Source: Chloroflexota bacterium
GTDB taxonomy: Bacteria; Chloroflexota; Limnocylindria; Limnocylindrales; CSP1-4
DNA length: 64,000 nt
Direction of reading: 5' to 3'
Assembly (NCBI GenBank): GCA_005883615.1
Contig: VBEC01000016.1
Span: 1 to 64,000 of the forward strand
Shown: positions 51,295-61,623 of the stretch, piece by piece
Layout: each line of letters starts with the position of its first letter
Numbering within the stretch: the stretch's first letter is position 1
Notes under the pieces: generated by a model
The model's input: only the letters and a program-made list of their open reading frames with translations
Database searches by the model: none
What the model was told of the DNA's origin: nothing
Position numbers and translations under genes: made by a program

Positions 51295-52698
51295 ATGCCC
51301 CAATTCGGTCCCCCCGACCAGCGCGACCGTTCGCGTAATCGCCGTACCCGCCGCCGTGGCGGCACCGGCCAGATCATGCGCGGTGCCCCCGTAACCGAAT
51401 ACGACGAGGCCGCCGAGCTCGAGGCCGCCCGCGAACGCAATGATCTGGACGTCTCCGACCTGCGCGAGATGAGCGTCAACGAGCTCCGCCAGGTCAGCCG
51501 CGAGCTCGAGCTCGAGACCGGCACCCAGGAGCGCAAGGAAGACCTGGTCGAGCGGATCCTGGAACGCCAGACGGAGCGCGCGGGCCTCGACTACGCCAGC
51601 GGAATTCTCGACATCGTCGACGAGGGCTTCGGCTTCCTTCGACGGCACGGCCTGTTGCCAGGTCCGGACGACGTGTATGTGTCGTCCAGCCAGGTGCGCC
51701 GTTTCGGCCTGCGAATCGGGGACCGCGTAAGCGGCGCCGTCCGCGCGCCACGCGAAGGCGAGAAGTACTGGGGCCTCCTGCGCGTCGATGCCGTGAACGG
51801 CGTCGACGTGGACATGGCGCGGCGACGGCCCGTCTTCAACGACCTCACCCCCGTCCACCCGGATGTCCTGATCAACCTTGAAACGGATCCCAAGAACCTC
51901 TCGCAGCGCCTGATCAACCTGGTCAACCCACTTGGGAAGGGCCAGCGCGCGCTGATCGTGAGCCCGCCGAAAGCGGGCAAGACGTTCCTGCTCAAGCACA
52001 TCGCCAACGGCATTACGGCCAATTACCCGGAGATCCTGCTCATGGTCGCGCTCATCGGCGAGCGCCCTGAGGAGGTCACCGACATGCGCCGCTCGGTCAA
52101 GGGCGAAGTCATCAGCTCGACCTTCGACGAGCCGACCGAGAACCACACGCACGTCGCCGAGATGGCGCTCGAGATCGCCAAGCGCCAGGTCGAAACAGGC
52201 CGCGACGTGGTCATCCTGCTCGACTCCATCACCCGCCTGGCACGTGCCTACAACCTGGCCCTGCCGCCATCCGGGCGAACCCTCTCGGGCGGCATCGACC
52301 CGATCGCCCTGTATCCGCCAAAGCGATTCTTCGGTGCTGCGCGCAATATCGAAGAGGGCGGCTCGCTCACGATCATCGGCACCTGCCTCGTCGACACCGG
52401 CTCGCGCATGGATGACGTGATCTACGAGGAGTTCAAGGGCACCGGCAACAGCGAGCTGATCCTGGATCGCAAGCTCGCCGAGAAGCGGATCTTCCCGGCC
52501 ATAGACGTCCAGCGCTCGGGCACGCGACGGGAAGAGCTGTTGCTCGAGGACGGCACGCTCAAGATGGTCTGGACGATGCGCCGAATGCTTTCGGCGGTGG
52601 GCACCAACGAGGGAATCGAGCTGCTCCTCAACCGGCTGGCCAAGTCGGACAGCAACGCCGCGTTCCTGGCGACCTTGACCAAGAGCCTGGACGCTTAA
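51295..52698 (+). CDS. rho: Transcription termination factor Rho
   Basis: [106 protein letters not shown]. Confidence 0.98.
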   Translation: MPQFGPPDQRDRSRNRRTRRRGGTGQIMRGAPVTEYDEAAELEAARERNDLDVSDLREMSVNELRQVSRELELETGTQERKEDLVERILERQTERAGLDYASGILDIVDEGFGFLRRHGLLPGPDDVYVSSSQVRRFGLRIGDRVSGAVRAPREGEKYWGLLRVDAVNGVDVDMARRRPVFNDLTPVHPDVLINLETDPKNLSQRLINLVNPLGKGQRALIVSPPKAGKTFLLKHIANGITANYPEILLMVALIGERPEEVTDMRRSVKGEVISSTFDEPTENHTHVAEMALEIAKRQVETGRDVVILLDSITRLARAYNLALPPSGRTLSGGIDPIALYPPKRFFGAARNIEEGGSLTIIGTCLVDTGSRMDDVIYEEFKGTGNSELILDRKLAEKRIFPAIDVQRSGTRREELLLEDGTLKMVWTMRRMLSAVGTNEGIELLLNRLAKSDSNAAFLATLTKSLDA

Positions 52699-52780
52699 GC
52701 CTCCGGAGGGTTGCCAGCGGGGGCGCTGCCTCCGCCTTCGCCCAGCGGGTGGCAGTCTCGCTGCGAGGGCCGTCCAGCCC

Positions 52781-52809
52781 TTGCAGGCTCGCGATACGTC
52801 TGTTACGGT
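52781..52809 (+). promoter_or_regulatory. Candidate promoter of the LysM-M23 gene
   Basis: ttgcag - 17 nt - tacggt. Confidence 0.4.
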
Positions 52810-52937
52810 TCCGGCCGAACTTGCGAGCCCGCGGAAACAGTTCGGGCCAACTCGGATACGAGACCCCCAGCTCGATATCGCGACCCCGGACGGTCGACCC
52901 CTCGCTGCGCCAGCAGGCGCCCTCTCCCCTGACCGTC

Positions 52938-52950
52938 CTCCCTCAGGGAG
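52938..52950 (+). promoter_or_regulatory. Hairpin sequestering the Shine-Dalgarno of the LysM-M23 gene
   Basis: ctccc-tca-gggag; gggag is the SD of the TTG start at 52957. Confidence 0.45.
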
Positions 52951-52956
52951 ACCGTA

Positions 52957-54414
52957 TTGCTGAACGCGACGGTCGGTGTCCGGCGCGCGCTTGCGCGGCT
53001 GCACATCGACCGAACCACAGCGAACGCGCCGACCATTCGCTTCCAGCGTGAGGTCCTGCGCGCGAGCCGCAGCTTCACTCGGCATCTGAATGCCCTCGGG
53101 GTCGGCCTTCGTCTCAACGCAGCGCCGGACGACCAACCCCCCACTCGGCCCATCCGTACGCAGGCCTACCGCCGCCGCCGTCCCGGCGCTCATCGAGTGT
53201 CGCCGGGCCGCTGGGCCGGGCTGATGGCTTGGGGGCGCGGGGTCGGCCGAGACCTCAACCTGCGCAGCAATATCGGCCGCCGCTCCCTGATCGCGCACGA
53301 CCACGTTGCACCGATCGGGTTGGCCATGCTCCTGCTCATCGCCGGGATCCTGAACGTCCTGCCGGGCAGCGCGAGCGCAGTCGGCGCGAGCGGCGTGGAC
53401 GGGGTGGCGCCGCCGCCAAGGCTGGCCATCGCCGGTCTCGCCAACGGGCCAGTCAGTACAGGGGCCGCAATCGGCGCTCTCGATCAATCGATCGAAAGCG
53501 CGACGGCGTCCGACCGCTACCAGATCGAGACGGCGGCCGGTGACTCCGTTGATCGACCAGCCGGACCATTCCTTCCGGACGGCACGCTCGTCATGCCGGT
53601 CACGGTGGACACGAGCGTCGCCGACGGCTCGGACAAGCTGATCACCTACAGGGTGAAGTCGGGCGACACGCTCACCGGTATCGCCAGCCATTTCGGCGTG
53701 ACGATGATGTCCATCTGGTGGGCCAACGACCTCAAGTCGAAGCACGATCTCACGATCGGCCAGCGGCTGCTCATCCCGCCCGTCACCGGGCTCGTCGTCA
53801 CCATCGCCGACGGGGACACGCTCGATGCCATCTCGGCGCGAACCGGTGTTTCGGCGGACGAAGTCATCGCCTTCAATGGGCTGACGGACCGCAATCTGAT
53901 CGTCGGCCAGGTGCTGATCATTCCAGGCGGCGCGGGGGCAGGAATCTCCACCCCGAAGCCGACAGCGAAGCCCGCCTCGCAGGCGAGCCCCAGCACCAGC
54001 AGCGCCTCGATCCGTCCACCCTCCGCCACCTACACGGGTGGGGCATTCGCGTGGCCGGTTCCCGGCGGCTACATCAGCCAGTACTACCACTACAGCCACC
54101 CGGCGCTCGACATCGCGGCGCCGTACGGATCCCGGATCATCGCGGCGGCCGCGGGGACGGTCGTCTTCGCGGGCTGGAAGAACAACGGCGGCGGATACCA
54201 GGTCTGGATCTCTCACGGGTCCGGCCTCTACACGGGCTACTACCACATGTCCGCGGTGATGGTGGGTACGGGACAGCGGGTCGGTCGCGGGACGCAGATC
54301 GGGCGCATCGGGCAGACCGGCTGGGCGACGGGTCCCCACTGCCACTTCGAGGTGTGGCACGGCTACCCCTGGGAGGGCTCGTCGTACAGGGTCAACCCCC
54401 TCATCTACCTGTAG
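52957..54414 (+). CDS. LysM-repeat M23-family peptidoglycan hydrolase, TTG start, N-terminal anchor
   Basis: Two LysM motifs (ITYRVKSGDTLTGIASHFGVTMMSIWWANDL; TIADGDTLDAISARTGVSADEVIAFNGL) and M23 motifs (HPALDIAAPYGSRIIAAAAGTVVFAGW...PHCHFEVW). Confidence 0.93.
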   Translation: MLNATVGVRRALARLHIDRTTANAPTIRFQREVLRASRSFTRHLNALGVGLRLNAAPDDQPPTRPIRTQAYRRRRPGAHRVSPGRWAGLMAWGRGVGRDLNLRSNIGRRSLIAHDHVAPIGLAMLLLIAGILNVLPGSASAVGASGVDGVAPPPRLAIAGLANGPVSTGAAIGALDQSIESATASDRYQIETAAGDSVDRPAGPFLPDGTLVMPVTVDTSVADGSDKLITYRVKSGDTLTGIASHFGVTMMSIWWANDLKSKHDLTIGQRLLIPPVTGLVVTIADGDTLDAISARTGVSADEVIAFNGLTDRNLIVGQVLIIPGGAGAGISTPKPTAKPASQASPSTSSASIRPPSATYTGGAFAWPVPGGYISQYYHYSHPALDIAAPYGSRIIAAAAGTVVFAGWKNNGGGYQVWISHGSGLYTGYYHMSAVMVGTGQRVGRGTQIGRIGQTGWATGPHCHFEVWHGYPWEGSSYRVNPLIYL

Positions 54415-54496
54415 TCGCCTTCCCGCGCCGTTCGTTCTTCGCTCGGAAGTTCCTGGCCATTCGGGCGGAACGCCTCGCCGTGCGAGAATCCGGCTG

Positions 54497-55789
54497 ATGT
54501 TCATTGACCGCGTCAAGATCCGCGTGAGTGCGGGTCGCGGCGGCGACGGCGCGGCCACGTTCCGCCACGAGGCGCACGTGCCACGAGGGGGCCCCGATGG
54601 CGGCGATGGCGGCCGCGGCGGCTCGGTCTACGTTCGCGTCGACGCCGGCCAGACCACGCTGCGTGACTTCCAGCACGCTCATCATTTCAAGGCCACGTCG
54701 GGCGGCCGGGGAGCGGGCTCGCGCCGTCATGGCAAGGCCGGCGGCGATCTCCTCCTGGCAGTGCCACCCGGCACGGCCATCCACGACGACGCAATGGGCG
54801 AGTTGCTGGCCGACCTGGTTGCCACCGACCAGACCGTCATGGTCGCTCGAGGCGGGCGTGGCGGGCTGGGCAACACCCATTTCAAGACTTCGACCCACCA
54901 GGCGCCCCGCCATGCCCAGAAGGGTGAGCCCGGTGAGGATCGCTGGCTTCGCCTCGAGCTCCGGCTCATCGCCGATGTCGGCCTCGTGGGTCTTCCCAAT
55001 GCCGGCAAGTCGACGCTCCTCGCCGCCCTGACCGCCGCCACCCCCAAGATCGCCGATTACCCGTTCACGACGCTGGAGCCGAATCTGGGCGTCCTCGACC
55101 TGGGGATGGACGACGAGCGCCGGCCGACCGTCGCCGACGTTCCCGGCTTGATCGAGGGCGCGAGCCAGGGTGCGGGCCTCGGGCACGCCTTCCTGCGGCA
55201 CGTCGAGCGGACCCGCGTCCTGGTCCATGTCGTCGACGGTTCGTCGCGTGACCCCGAATGGGATTTCGGCGTCATTCGCGACGAGCTCAAGGCGCACGAT
55301 CCCGCCCTTCTCACCAAACCCATGGTGGTGGCGTTCAACAAGATGGATCTGCCTTCCGCCGCGCTGGCTTGGCCGACCTTCTGCCGAGCTCGAGGGCGAG
55401 AGTCCGTGCCGGTCATTCCAATCTCGGCCGCCGACGGCCAGGGCCTGGAGGATTTGCGAGTCGAACTCGCGCGACTTCTCCCGGACGCCGAGTCGATGGC
55501 CGAGCCGCCCGAGTCGGCAGGCGTGGTCGTGCATCGACCCGAGTCGATGGGCGACAACTTCGCGGTCACCCGGGAGCCCGGCGGCTTTCGGGTCCGCGGC
55601 CGCCGCATCGAGCGGATCGCCGCGCAGACCGACTTCGAGAACGAGGAGTCGGCCGAGCGTTTTCAGCGCGACCTCGACCGGATGGGCATCGATGCCGAGC
55701 TGCGTCGAGCCGGCGTCGAGCCCGGCGACACCGTGCGGATCGGTGAGGTCGAGCTGGAGTGGGAGCCCGTGCCCTGGGAGGCCGGATGA
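54497..55789 (+). CDS. obg: GTPase Obg/CgtA
   Basis: MFIDRVKIRVSAGRGGDGAATFRHEAHVPRGGPDGGDGGRGGSVYV, DVGLVGLPNAGKSTLLAALTAATPKIADYPFTTLEPNLGV; C-terminal OCT domain. Confidence 0.98.
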   Translation: MFIDRVKIRVSAGRGGDGAATFRHEAHVPRGGPDGGDGGRGGSVYVRVDAGQTTLRDFQHAHHFKATSGGRGAGSRRHGKAGGDLLLAVPPGTAIHDDAMGELLADLVATDQTVMVARGGRGGLGNTHFKTSTHQAPRHAQKGEPGEDRWLRLELRLIADVGLVGLPNAGKSTLLAALTAATPKIADYPFTTLEPNLGVLDLGMDDERRPTVADVPGLIEGASQGAGLGHAFLRHVERTRVLVHVVDGSSRDPEWDFGVIRDELKAHDPALLTKPMVVAFNKMDLPSAALAWPTFCRARGRESVPVIPISAADGQGLEDLRVELARLLPDAESMAEPPESAGVVVHRPESMGDNFAVTREPGGFRVRGRRIERIAAQTDFENEESAERFQRDLDRMGIDAELRRAGVEPGDTVRIGEVELEWEPVPWEAG

Positions 55790-56520
55790 CCGCGGAGGGG
55801 ACGCAAGTGCCTGCGCGCCAGCCCGTCATGGCCGGGTCGGTCGGCGTCCTGGGCGGCACCTTCGATCCGATCCATCTTGGCCATCTCGCGATCGCCGACG
55901 AGGTCCGCGAAACGCTTGGGCTCGAACGCATCCTGTTTGTTCCCGCCGGGATCCCCCCGCACAAGCCCGATCGAATGATCTCCTCGGCCGCGGACCGGGT
56001 CGGGATGGTTCGCCTGGCGATAGCCGACAACCCCGCGTTCGAGCTCTCTCGCCTCGAGGTCGACCGCCCGGGACCCTCGTTCGCCGTCGAGACTCTGGCT
56101 GAGCTGACTCGCGCGGCTCGGGCGAGGAGGAAGGGTGCCGACCTGACCTTCATCCTGTCGGACGAGGCTTTGGCCGGCTTTCCGGAATGGCGGGACCCTG
56201 CCCGGATCCTGGAGCTCGCCAGGCTCGCGGTGGTGCCTCGCGCATTCACCGGCGCAACTGCCACTGGCCGCCGGGTCTGGCGGATCGACGACGCCTGGGT
56301 TGGACTGCATCTACCGGACGGCGCACAGCGTGTCGTCTTCGTGGAGGCCCCGCGGATCGCCATCTCGGCATCCGACATACGGCGGCGCGTCGCGTCAGGT
56401 CGTTCGATCCGCTACCTGGTGCCGCCTGCGGTGCTTGCCTATATCGCGGACCACCGTCTCTACAGCGGAATGGAGGACCGAGGACGATTGACCGAGTCAA
56501 ACGCGACCCACGCATCGTGA
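55786..56520 (+). CDS. nadD: Nicotinate-nucleotide adenylyltransferase
   Basis: VGVLGGTFDPIHLGHLAIADEVRETLGLERILFVPAGIPPHK...SASDIRRRVASGRSIRYLVPPAVLAYI. Confidence 0.97.
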   Translation: MTAEGTQVPARQPVMAGSVGVLGGTFDPIHLGHLAIADEVRETLGLERILFVPAGIPPHKPDRMISSAADRVGMVRLAIADNPAFELSRLEVDRPGPSFAVETLAELTRAARARRKGADLTFILSDEALAGFPEWRDPARILELARLAVVPRAFTGATATGRRVWRIDDAWVGLHLPDGAQRVVFVEAPRIAISASDIRRRVASGRSIRYLVPPAVLAYIADHRLYSGMEDRGRLTESNATHAS

Positions 56521-56954
56521 CCGACGCAGCCGCCTCGCGGCAGACACCCGGCCCTGGTCCGCGCTCCGATGGCCTGCCGAATCGCGAAAAGTTGGCGCCG
56601 TCGGCTGATCAACTGCCGCTCGATCTCGCGCGCCGCATCGTCGAGCTGGCCGAGGACAAGAAGGCGGCCGATATCGTGCTCCTCGACTTGGCCGGCCTCA
56701 CCACCCTGGCCGACTACTTCGTGATCTGCTCCGGCGGCTCTGAGCGCCAGATCGAGGCGATCGCCGACGGCATCGTGGAGACGCTGCGAGCCGAAAAGGT
56801 GCGTCCGATCGGCCGCGAAGGAGTGGCGGCCTCACATTGGGTCCTCCTCGACTACGGATCCGTGATCGTGCACGTCTTCACGCCGCCGGAACGCGACTTC
56901 TACGCCCTCGAGAAGCACTGGTCCCAGGCCCGCACGATCCTGCGCGTGCAGTAG
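56517..56954 (+). CDS. rsfS: Ribosomal silencing factor RsfS
   Basis: IVELAEDKKAADIVLLDLAGLTTLADYFVICSGGSERQIEAIADGIVETLR...SHWVLLDYGSVIVHVFTPPERDFYALEKHW; GTG start overlapping nadD. Confidence 0.96.
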   Translation: MTDAAASRQTPGPGPRSDGLPNREKLAPSADQLPLDLARRIVELAEDKKAADIVLLDLAGLTTLADYFVICSGGSERQIEAIADGIVETLRAEKVRPIGREGVAASHWVLLDYGSVIVHVFTPPERDFYALEKHWSQARTILRVQ

Positions 56955-57108
56955 CGGCAGTCTGCTGGGCGATCGCGCCGCCCGCCAGAACCGCGTCCGA
57001 GTACCGGCCGTTCTCGGTACCAGAGGGTCATGTCTGGCTCCGCTGACCCTCCATACGATCGCGCCAGTGGTCGGCCATCCGCCGCCCCGGCACAGGGCCA
57101 AACACCGC

Positions 57109-57363
57109 ATGTCCCGCCTCCGCGAACGCTGTCCGCGCTGCAGCCGCCGCCTCATCATCACCCGCTTCGACACGACCTTCCGGCTTCCCGACCGGACCGA
57201 ACGGTTGTGCTTCGGGGTCCCCGGCGGGTTGTGCGAGGACTGTCACCAGCTGTATATCGACCCGGATCTCATCGAGCTTCTGGATCTGGGCGAGGGGCGC
57301 TGCGTGTTCGCGATCGAGAGCGACCTCGTCGTCCAGGAGCAGGCCTGGTCCAGCGCGGACTGA
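57109..57363 (+). CDS. Small zinc-ribbon protein (YgiT/MqsA-type finger-like)
   Basis: CPRCSRRLIITRFDTTFRLPDRTERLCFGVPGGLCEDC: two CxxC pairs. Confidence 0.7.
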   Translation: MSRLRERCPRCSRRLIITRFDTTFRLPDRTERLCFGVPGGLCEDCHQLYIDPDLIELLDLGEGRCVFAIESDLVVQEQAWSSAD

Positions 57364-57378
57364 CCGGCCGGTCTGAAC

Positions 57379-58494
57379 CTAGGCGGGCGCTCGCACCGGG
57401 CTTCGCGGCAACCCAGATCTCGCGGACACCCGCTCCGACACCCACAGGCTGAACGCGAGGCGACGTTGCGCCTCGGTGCCCGCCGCCCCGCCGACGCCCT
57501 TGACCAACCCGTCCAGATCGAGGAGCCCGTCCAAGGCAGCACGGAGCTCGGCGAACGTCCAGCGTCGGGCGTGTCCGGCCAGCTTGTCGGCCTGGAAAGG
57601 CTTGAGATGAAGGGTCCTCACGAGGCTCCCGGCAGTCTTGCCCGCCGCCAGCTCGTCGGCGACCTCGATCAGCGTCCGAACGCGCCGATGCAGCTGCGCG
57701 AGCAAGACCGGCTCAGGCGTGTTCGTCATGAGGCGGGCGAGCAGCTCGTTTGCTTCGGCGGCGCGACGCTCGCCGACGGCGTCCAGGAGTGCCCACGCCG
57801 AGCCTGGAACCGCCTCGGCAACGAGCGCTCGAACATCGTCCTGGGTTACAGGCTGGCCACCCCGATACAACGCGAGCTTGTCGAGCTCGCCGACCGCGAC
57901 CATGCCCTGGCGCCGCCGGTCGACGTCGCCCTCGGCGACCATGGCACCGATCCGGGTGGCGAGCTCGCGAGCCGCCCCGGGTTCGAGGCGAATCGAACGC
58001 TCAGCGGCTCGATCCTCGATCCATCGCGTCATCGCCCCACCCTTCGGAGCCTTGAACTCGCGTGCTTCGCCGCCGGCGCCTCGGACGAGCTCGCGCAGGG
58101 CGTCCAGGGCGGCCGGGGCCTTCGCTGAGCGGTCGAACGTCGCCGTCAGGGCCAGGGCGTTACCCGGTGCGACGTTGCCGAGGACCCCGGCGAGCTCCTC
58201 CCGTCCGGCTTTGGACCGGAGGAGGGGCCACGGCTCGCTCACGATCGCAAGGCTGCCTCCTCCGAACATCGTCGCGGTCGCCAGCCGTTCGCCGATCAGT
58301 GAAGCCGACGTGGCATCGCCTCCGACACGCCAGCGTTCGGGGGGGCCTCCGGCCGCGGAGCCGACCCGCTGGGCGAGAGCATCAATGGCGCGCTCGATTG
58401 CATAGGCGTCGTCGCCCCAATACAAGCCAAGGTTGCTGCCCTCGCCGGCAGGGCCGCCAGTCACCCGCGCACCGACCCGTGGCGCGCTGCGCAT
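57379..58494 (-). CDS. holA: DNA polymerase III subunit delta
   Basis: LGLYWGDDAYAIERAIDAL...MTRWIEDRAAERSIRLEPGAARELATRIG...LLARLMTNTPEPVLLAQLHRRVRTLIEV; synteny with comEC. Confidence 0.88.
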   Translation of the reverse strand: MRSAPRVGARVTGGPAGEGSNLGLYWGDDAYAIERAIDALAQRVGSAAGGPPERWRVGGDATSASLIGERLATATMFGGGSLAIVSEPWPLLRSKAGREELAGVLGNVAPGNALALTATFDRSAKAPAALDALRELVRGAGGEAREFKAPKGGAMTRWIEDRAAERSIRLEPGAARELATRIGAMVAEGDVDRRRQGMVAVGELDKLALYRGGQPVTQDDVRALVAEAVPGSAWALLDAVGERRAAEANELLARLMTNTPEPVLLAQLHRRVRTLIEVADELAAGKTAGSLVRTLHLKPFQADKLAGHARRWTFAELRAALDGLLDLDGLVKGVGGAAGTEAQRRLAFSLWVSERVSARSGLPRSPVRAPA

Positions 58495-59072
58495 ATCGCT
58501 GCCGACGTCCAGCGGAGTCGCCCCACGTCTTCCGGGCGCACGCCAGCGGCGCTGCAGACATCGGCTTCGAGCCGTTCGGCGCGAGCTCGCGCGAGCCTGC
58601 GCTCTTCGGCGGACCAGCCGTCCGGATAGCGTCGTTCCCATGATGCGAAGCGCTGGGCCATGGATTCCAGGCGCTGCCCTGCCCGCTTGTCTGCGTAGGC
58701 CACGATGCGCTCTTCCCGGCTGGCGAAGGCCGACCATCGCCGGTAGCGCTCGCCGTCAACGAGCCTGGTGACGGGGTGGCTCGCGACAGGTCTGGCAAGC
58801 TCGGGATAGCCGTGCGCGCTGAGCCAGGCCCCCGACCCGTCGCCGTGCGGCAGCGCCCGGGCTGCGTCGCCGCGTGGGATCGCCTTGTCCAGGTCGTGCA
58901 GCAACGCAGCCGATTCCACGAGGTGACGCTGGACGGCGATGCCGCGCTCGGCGATGCGCCGGGCGAGCCACGCGGCCACTTCCCCGACCGCCCGCGAGTG
59001 CCGCAACAGCCATGGCGGAGGGTCGAGGGACAGGAGCAGTCGGGCGGCCTCGACGCGCCCAGGAACGGCCAT
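58461..59072 (-). CDS. HD-domain phosphohydrolase-like protein
   Basis: LLRHSRAVGEVAAWLARRIAERGIAVQRHLVESAALLHDLDK (H...HD). Confidence 0.82.
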   Translation of the reverse strand: MAVPGRVEAARLLLSLDPPPWLLRHSRAVGEVAAWLARRIAERGIAVQRHLVESAALLHDLDKAIPRGDAARALPHGDGSGAWLSAHGYPELARPVASHPVTRLVDGERYRRWSAFASREERIVAYADKRAGQRLESMAQRFASWERRYPDGWSAEERRLARARAERLEADVCSAAGVRPEDVGRLRWTSAAICAARHGSVRG

Positions 59073-61611
59073 CCGCCCGATGGTACACGCCGAGCCGCGT
59101 CGTCCTGGCCGGGCCCGGATCCAGGGGATTGGACGCGACGAGGAGGCCTGGGCCGGCCGGGATGCCGCACGACAAGACGGCCGCGCGGGCCAGGCTTGCC
59201 GTGCCTGAAGGCGCTGGCGAGACGGCATCGGCGCGTCGCGCACCTTCGGGCCGCGCGAACAGATGGCTGCCGTCGAGAGCGACCGCCACCGACCCGTCAC
59301 GATCGGTGCGGAAGACGTGGGCGCCCCGACCCGTCAGTCGCTGAAGCGTCGCTGTCGCGGGATGACCGTACGGGTTCCTGGCACCCACAGAAACCACCGC
59401 GACGCTCGGTCGAACCGCATCGAGGAATGGGTCGGTCGAGGATGTGCGGCTCCCGTGGTGAGCGACTTTGAGCAGGTCCACGCGTGGCAGGCCCCGGGCG
59501 AGGAGGATCGGATCGATGCCCTCTTCGATATCCCCCGCCAGCAGGAATCGCTCTCGCCCGAACGCTCCGAGCAGCACGATAGAGACGTTGTTGATCCCCG
59601 TTCCCGTGTTTGGCGGTGCTCGCGGCACACTGCCCGGGTCGGGCCACAGCACCTGGAAGTCGACGTCGTCGAGCTTGAAGGAGTCGCCCGTCGAGAGGCG
59701 GCCGGTGGCGACGTCTCGCGCCGCAAGGGCTTCGGTCCAGGCGCGGTAGCCCGGGCCCGGACCGGTCATTCCCGGTTCGGCGACACGGCCGATCCTGTAA
59801 CGCTGGAGCAGTGCCGGCAACCCCGCGACATGGTCCTCGTGCGGGTGTGACAACAGAAGCAGGTCGATCCGACGATCCCACGGCGGGAGCTCGCCATCGA
59901 GGGCGACGAGCAATCGGTCGGGATCGGGACCGCCATCGACGAGCATCCGCCCGCCTCGATCGCCTTCGACGAGAATCGCGTCGCCCTGGCCGACGTCGAG
60001 GACGGTCACGTGCACTCGGCCATCCGGCAGCTGGACGACGACGACCGCGAACCCAACGATCGCCACGATCAGGCCGAGGACCACGGCCCGCTCGGGTCCT
60101 CGAAGGACGACACGCGGCCCGCTGGGTGCTTTCGCGGGCAGGGTTGCTGCCCGCTGGTGGCCGTGAGGAAGATGCAGCCGTCCAGACGCCACTGACAGAA
60201 GCAGCCCGAGCACGAGGGCCGCGACCGCGAGGTTCGCCGGGGGCGGCAGCACGACACTCGCGAATGGGAGCGCAGCCGACCAACGGACGATCGCAACCGT
60301 CACGCTCAACAGAAGCCACGCGGGGAGGCCGACCACCGATGCAATCAGCCCCGGAAGGCCGAGCAGCGCCAGCCATCCTGCGCCCAGAGCCAGCAGGCCG
60401 GCCGCCATGGCCGGTGCGACCAGCGGAACGACGAGCAGGTTGGCCAATGGACTGACGAGGGACAAGCGCCCGAAGATCGCGAGCACGATGGGCAGCGTCG
60501 CTGCCTGGGCCGCGAGCGATACCCCCAGAAGCTCGCAGACCGCCATGGGAATCCGGCTGCCGCTGGCCTTCCTCAGCCACCCGGTCAGTGGACTGCCCCA
60601 GGCGATCAGTCCGAGGGTGGCCGCGCTCGAGAGCTCGAATCCGGGATCGAGAACGAGGGCCGGATCGCCGAGGAGGAGGAGCGCGGCGGCCCAGCCGAGC
60701 GCCGCCGCTGCGCTTCCAGCCCGGCCGCTCTCGCGAGCGGAGAGGACGACCGCTGCCATCGCCGCCGCTCGTAAGACCGAGGCGGAGGCTCCCGAGAAGG
60801 TCGTGTAGAGCGCGATCGCTAGTAATGTCACGACCATCCGCCGGCGCCTCGGCCACGACCGAAGGAGCGCGCCAACGCAGGCGCCGACGATGGCGATGTT
60901 CCAGCCGGAGATGGCCACGACGTGGCTGACGCCCGCCGTGGTGAAGGCGGTCGCCAGGTCGCGATCGACGCGGTCCCGCAGGCCGATCAGGATCCCTGCA
61001 GCCAGCCCGGCGAGCGGTTCGGGCAGCGCCCGGCCGAGGGCGTCGCCCGAGGCACGCCGTAGCGTCTCCAGCTGCCGGGTCGCGTCTTCCCGGGCCACGA
61101 GCTTCTCGAGTGTCCTGGAGTACAGACTTCCGGCCAGGCCATGGGAGCGAAGGAAGGCTCCGTAGGAGTCATCCCCAGGTGGTGCGAGAGGGCCGGTGAG
61201 CGCAACACGATCGCCCGGCTGCACGATCGGATAGCGGGGCACGGTGGCAGTAATCCGGACATCGCCGACATCGAGCTGGACGGTCAGCGGAATCGAGCCC
61301 TCCCGAGGGCTGCCGATCGACTCCACGATGCCCGTCCAGCGAGCGCTGCCTTCCGGGAGCCCGGCGAGGTCTGGACCACCGCTCTGCAACGCCACCCGCA
61401 GACCGATCGCGAGGACGCCGACCAGGGCGGCCAGCGCCGGGACCCGCGTCCGTCGCCATGGAGTGCCGATTCCGGGCCGCGTCGACGCGCACAGCCCGAG
61501 AGCCACGACGAGTGCCGCGTCGACCGCAAGGCATATCGACCTCGGCATGCTGCCGGCCAGGGCAGCAGCGAGCGCGCCGACCGCCAGCCAGCCGCTTCGG
61601 GGGATGGGCAT
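58756..61611 (-). CDS. comEC: ComEC/Rec2 DNA internalisation protein (C-terminus probably over-extended)
   Basis: GVSHVVAISGWNIAIVGACVGALLRSWPRRRRMVVTLLAIALYTTFSGASASVLRAAAMA; metallo-beta-lactamase LLLLSHPHEDHVAGLPALLQRY; LLKVAHHGSRTSST. Confidence 0.93.
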   Translation of the reverse strand: MPIPRSGWLAVGALAAALAGSMPRSICLAVDAALVVALGLCASTRPGIGTPWRRTRVPALAALVGVLAIGLRVALQSGGPDLAGLPEGSARWTGIVESIGSPREGSIPLTVQLDVGDVRITATVPRYPIVQPGDRVALTGPLAPPGDDSYGAFLRSHGLAGSLYSRTLEKLVAREDATRQLETLRRASGDALGRALPEPLAGLAAGILIGLRDRVDRDLATAFTTAGVSHVVAISGWNIAIVGACVGALLRSWPRRRRMVVTLLAIALYTTFSGASASVLRAAAMAAVVLSARESGRAGSAAAALGWAAALLLLGDPALVLDPGFELSSAATLGLIAWGSPLTGWLRKASGSRIPMAVCELLGVSLAAQAATLPIVLAIFGRLSLVSPLANLLVVPLVAPAMAAGLLALGAGWLALLGLPGLIASVVGLPAWLLLSVTVAIVRWSAALPFASVVLPPPANLAVAALVLGLLLSVASGRLHLPHGHQRAATLPAKAPSGPRVVLRGPERAVVLGLIVAIVGFAVVVVQLPDGRVHVTVLDVGQGDAILVEGDRGGRMLVDGGPDPDRLLVALDGELPPWDRRIDLLLLSHPHEDHVAGLPALLQRYRIGRVAEPGMTGPGPGYRAWTEALAARDVATGRLSTGDSFKLDDVDFQVLWPDPGSVPRAPPNTGTGINNVSIVLLGAFGRERFLLAGDIEEGIDPILLARGLPRVDLLKVAHHGSRTSSTDPFLDAVRPSVAVVSVGARNPYGHPATATLQRLTGRGAHVFRTDRDGSVAVALDGSHLFARPEGARRADAVSPAPSGTASLARAAVLSCGIPAGPGLLVASNPLDPGPARTTRLGVYHRADGRSWARRGRPTAPVPRPSAMAVAALAGGRGSGRVARPAHRRARHRRPASPRGIGCVAARPGQGDPTRRRSPGAAARRRVGGLAQRARLSRACQTCREPPRHQAR

Positions 61612-61623
61612 CGGACGGTTCCC

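Noticed and set aside
52700-52957. ydaO/yuaA (c-di-AMP) riboswitch upstream of the LysM-M23 gene
   Set aside because: Considered because such riboswitches precede cell-wall hydrolases, but the conserved core motifs could not be matched by eye.
51277-54558. 1093-aa minus-strand ORF
   Set aside because: Antisense to rho, the LysM-M23 gene and its leader; high-GC shadow ORF with no recognisable domain.
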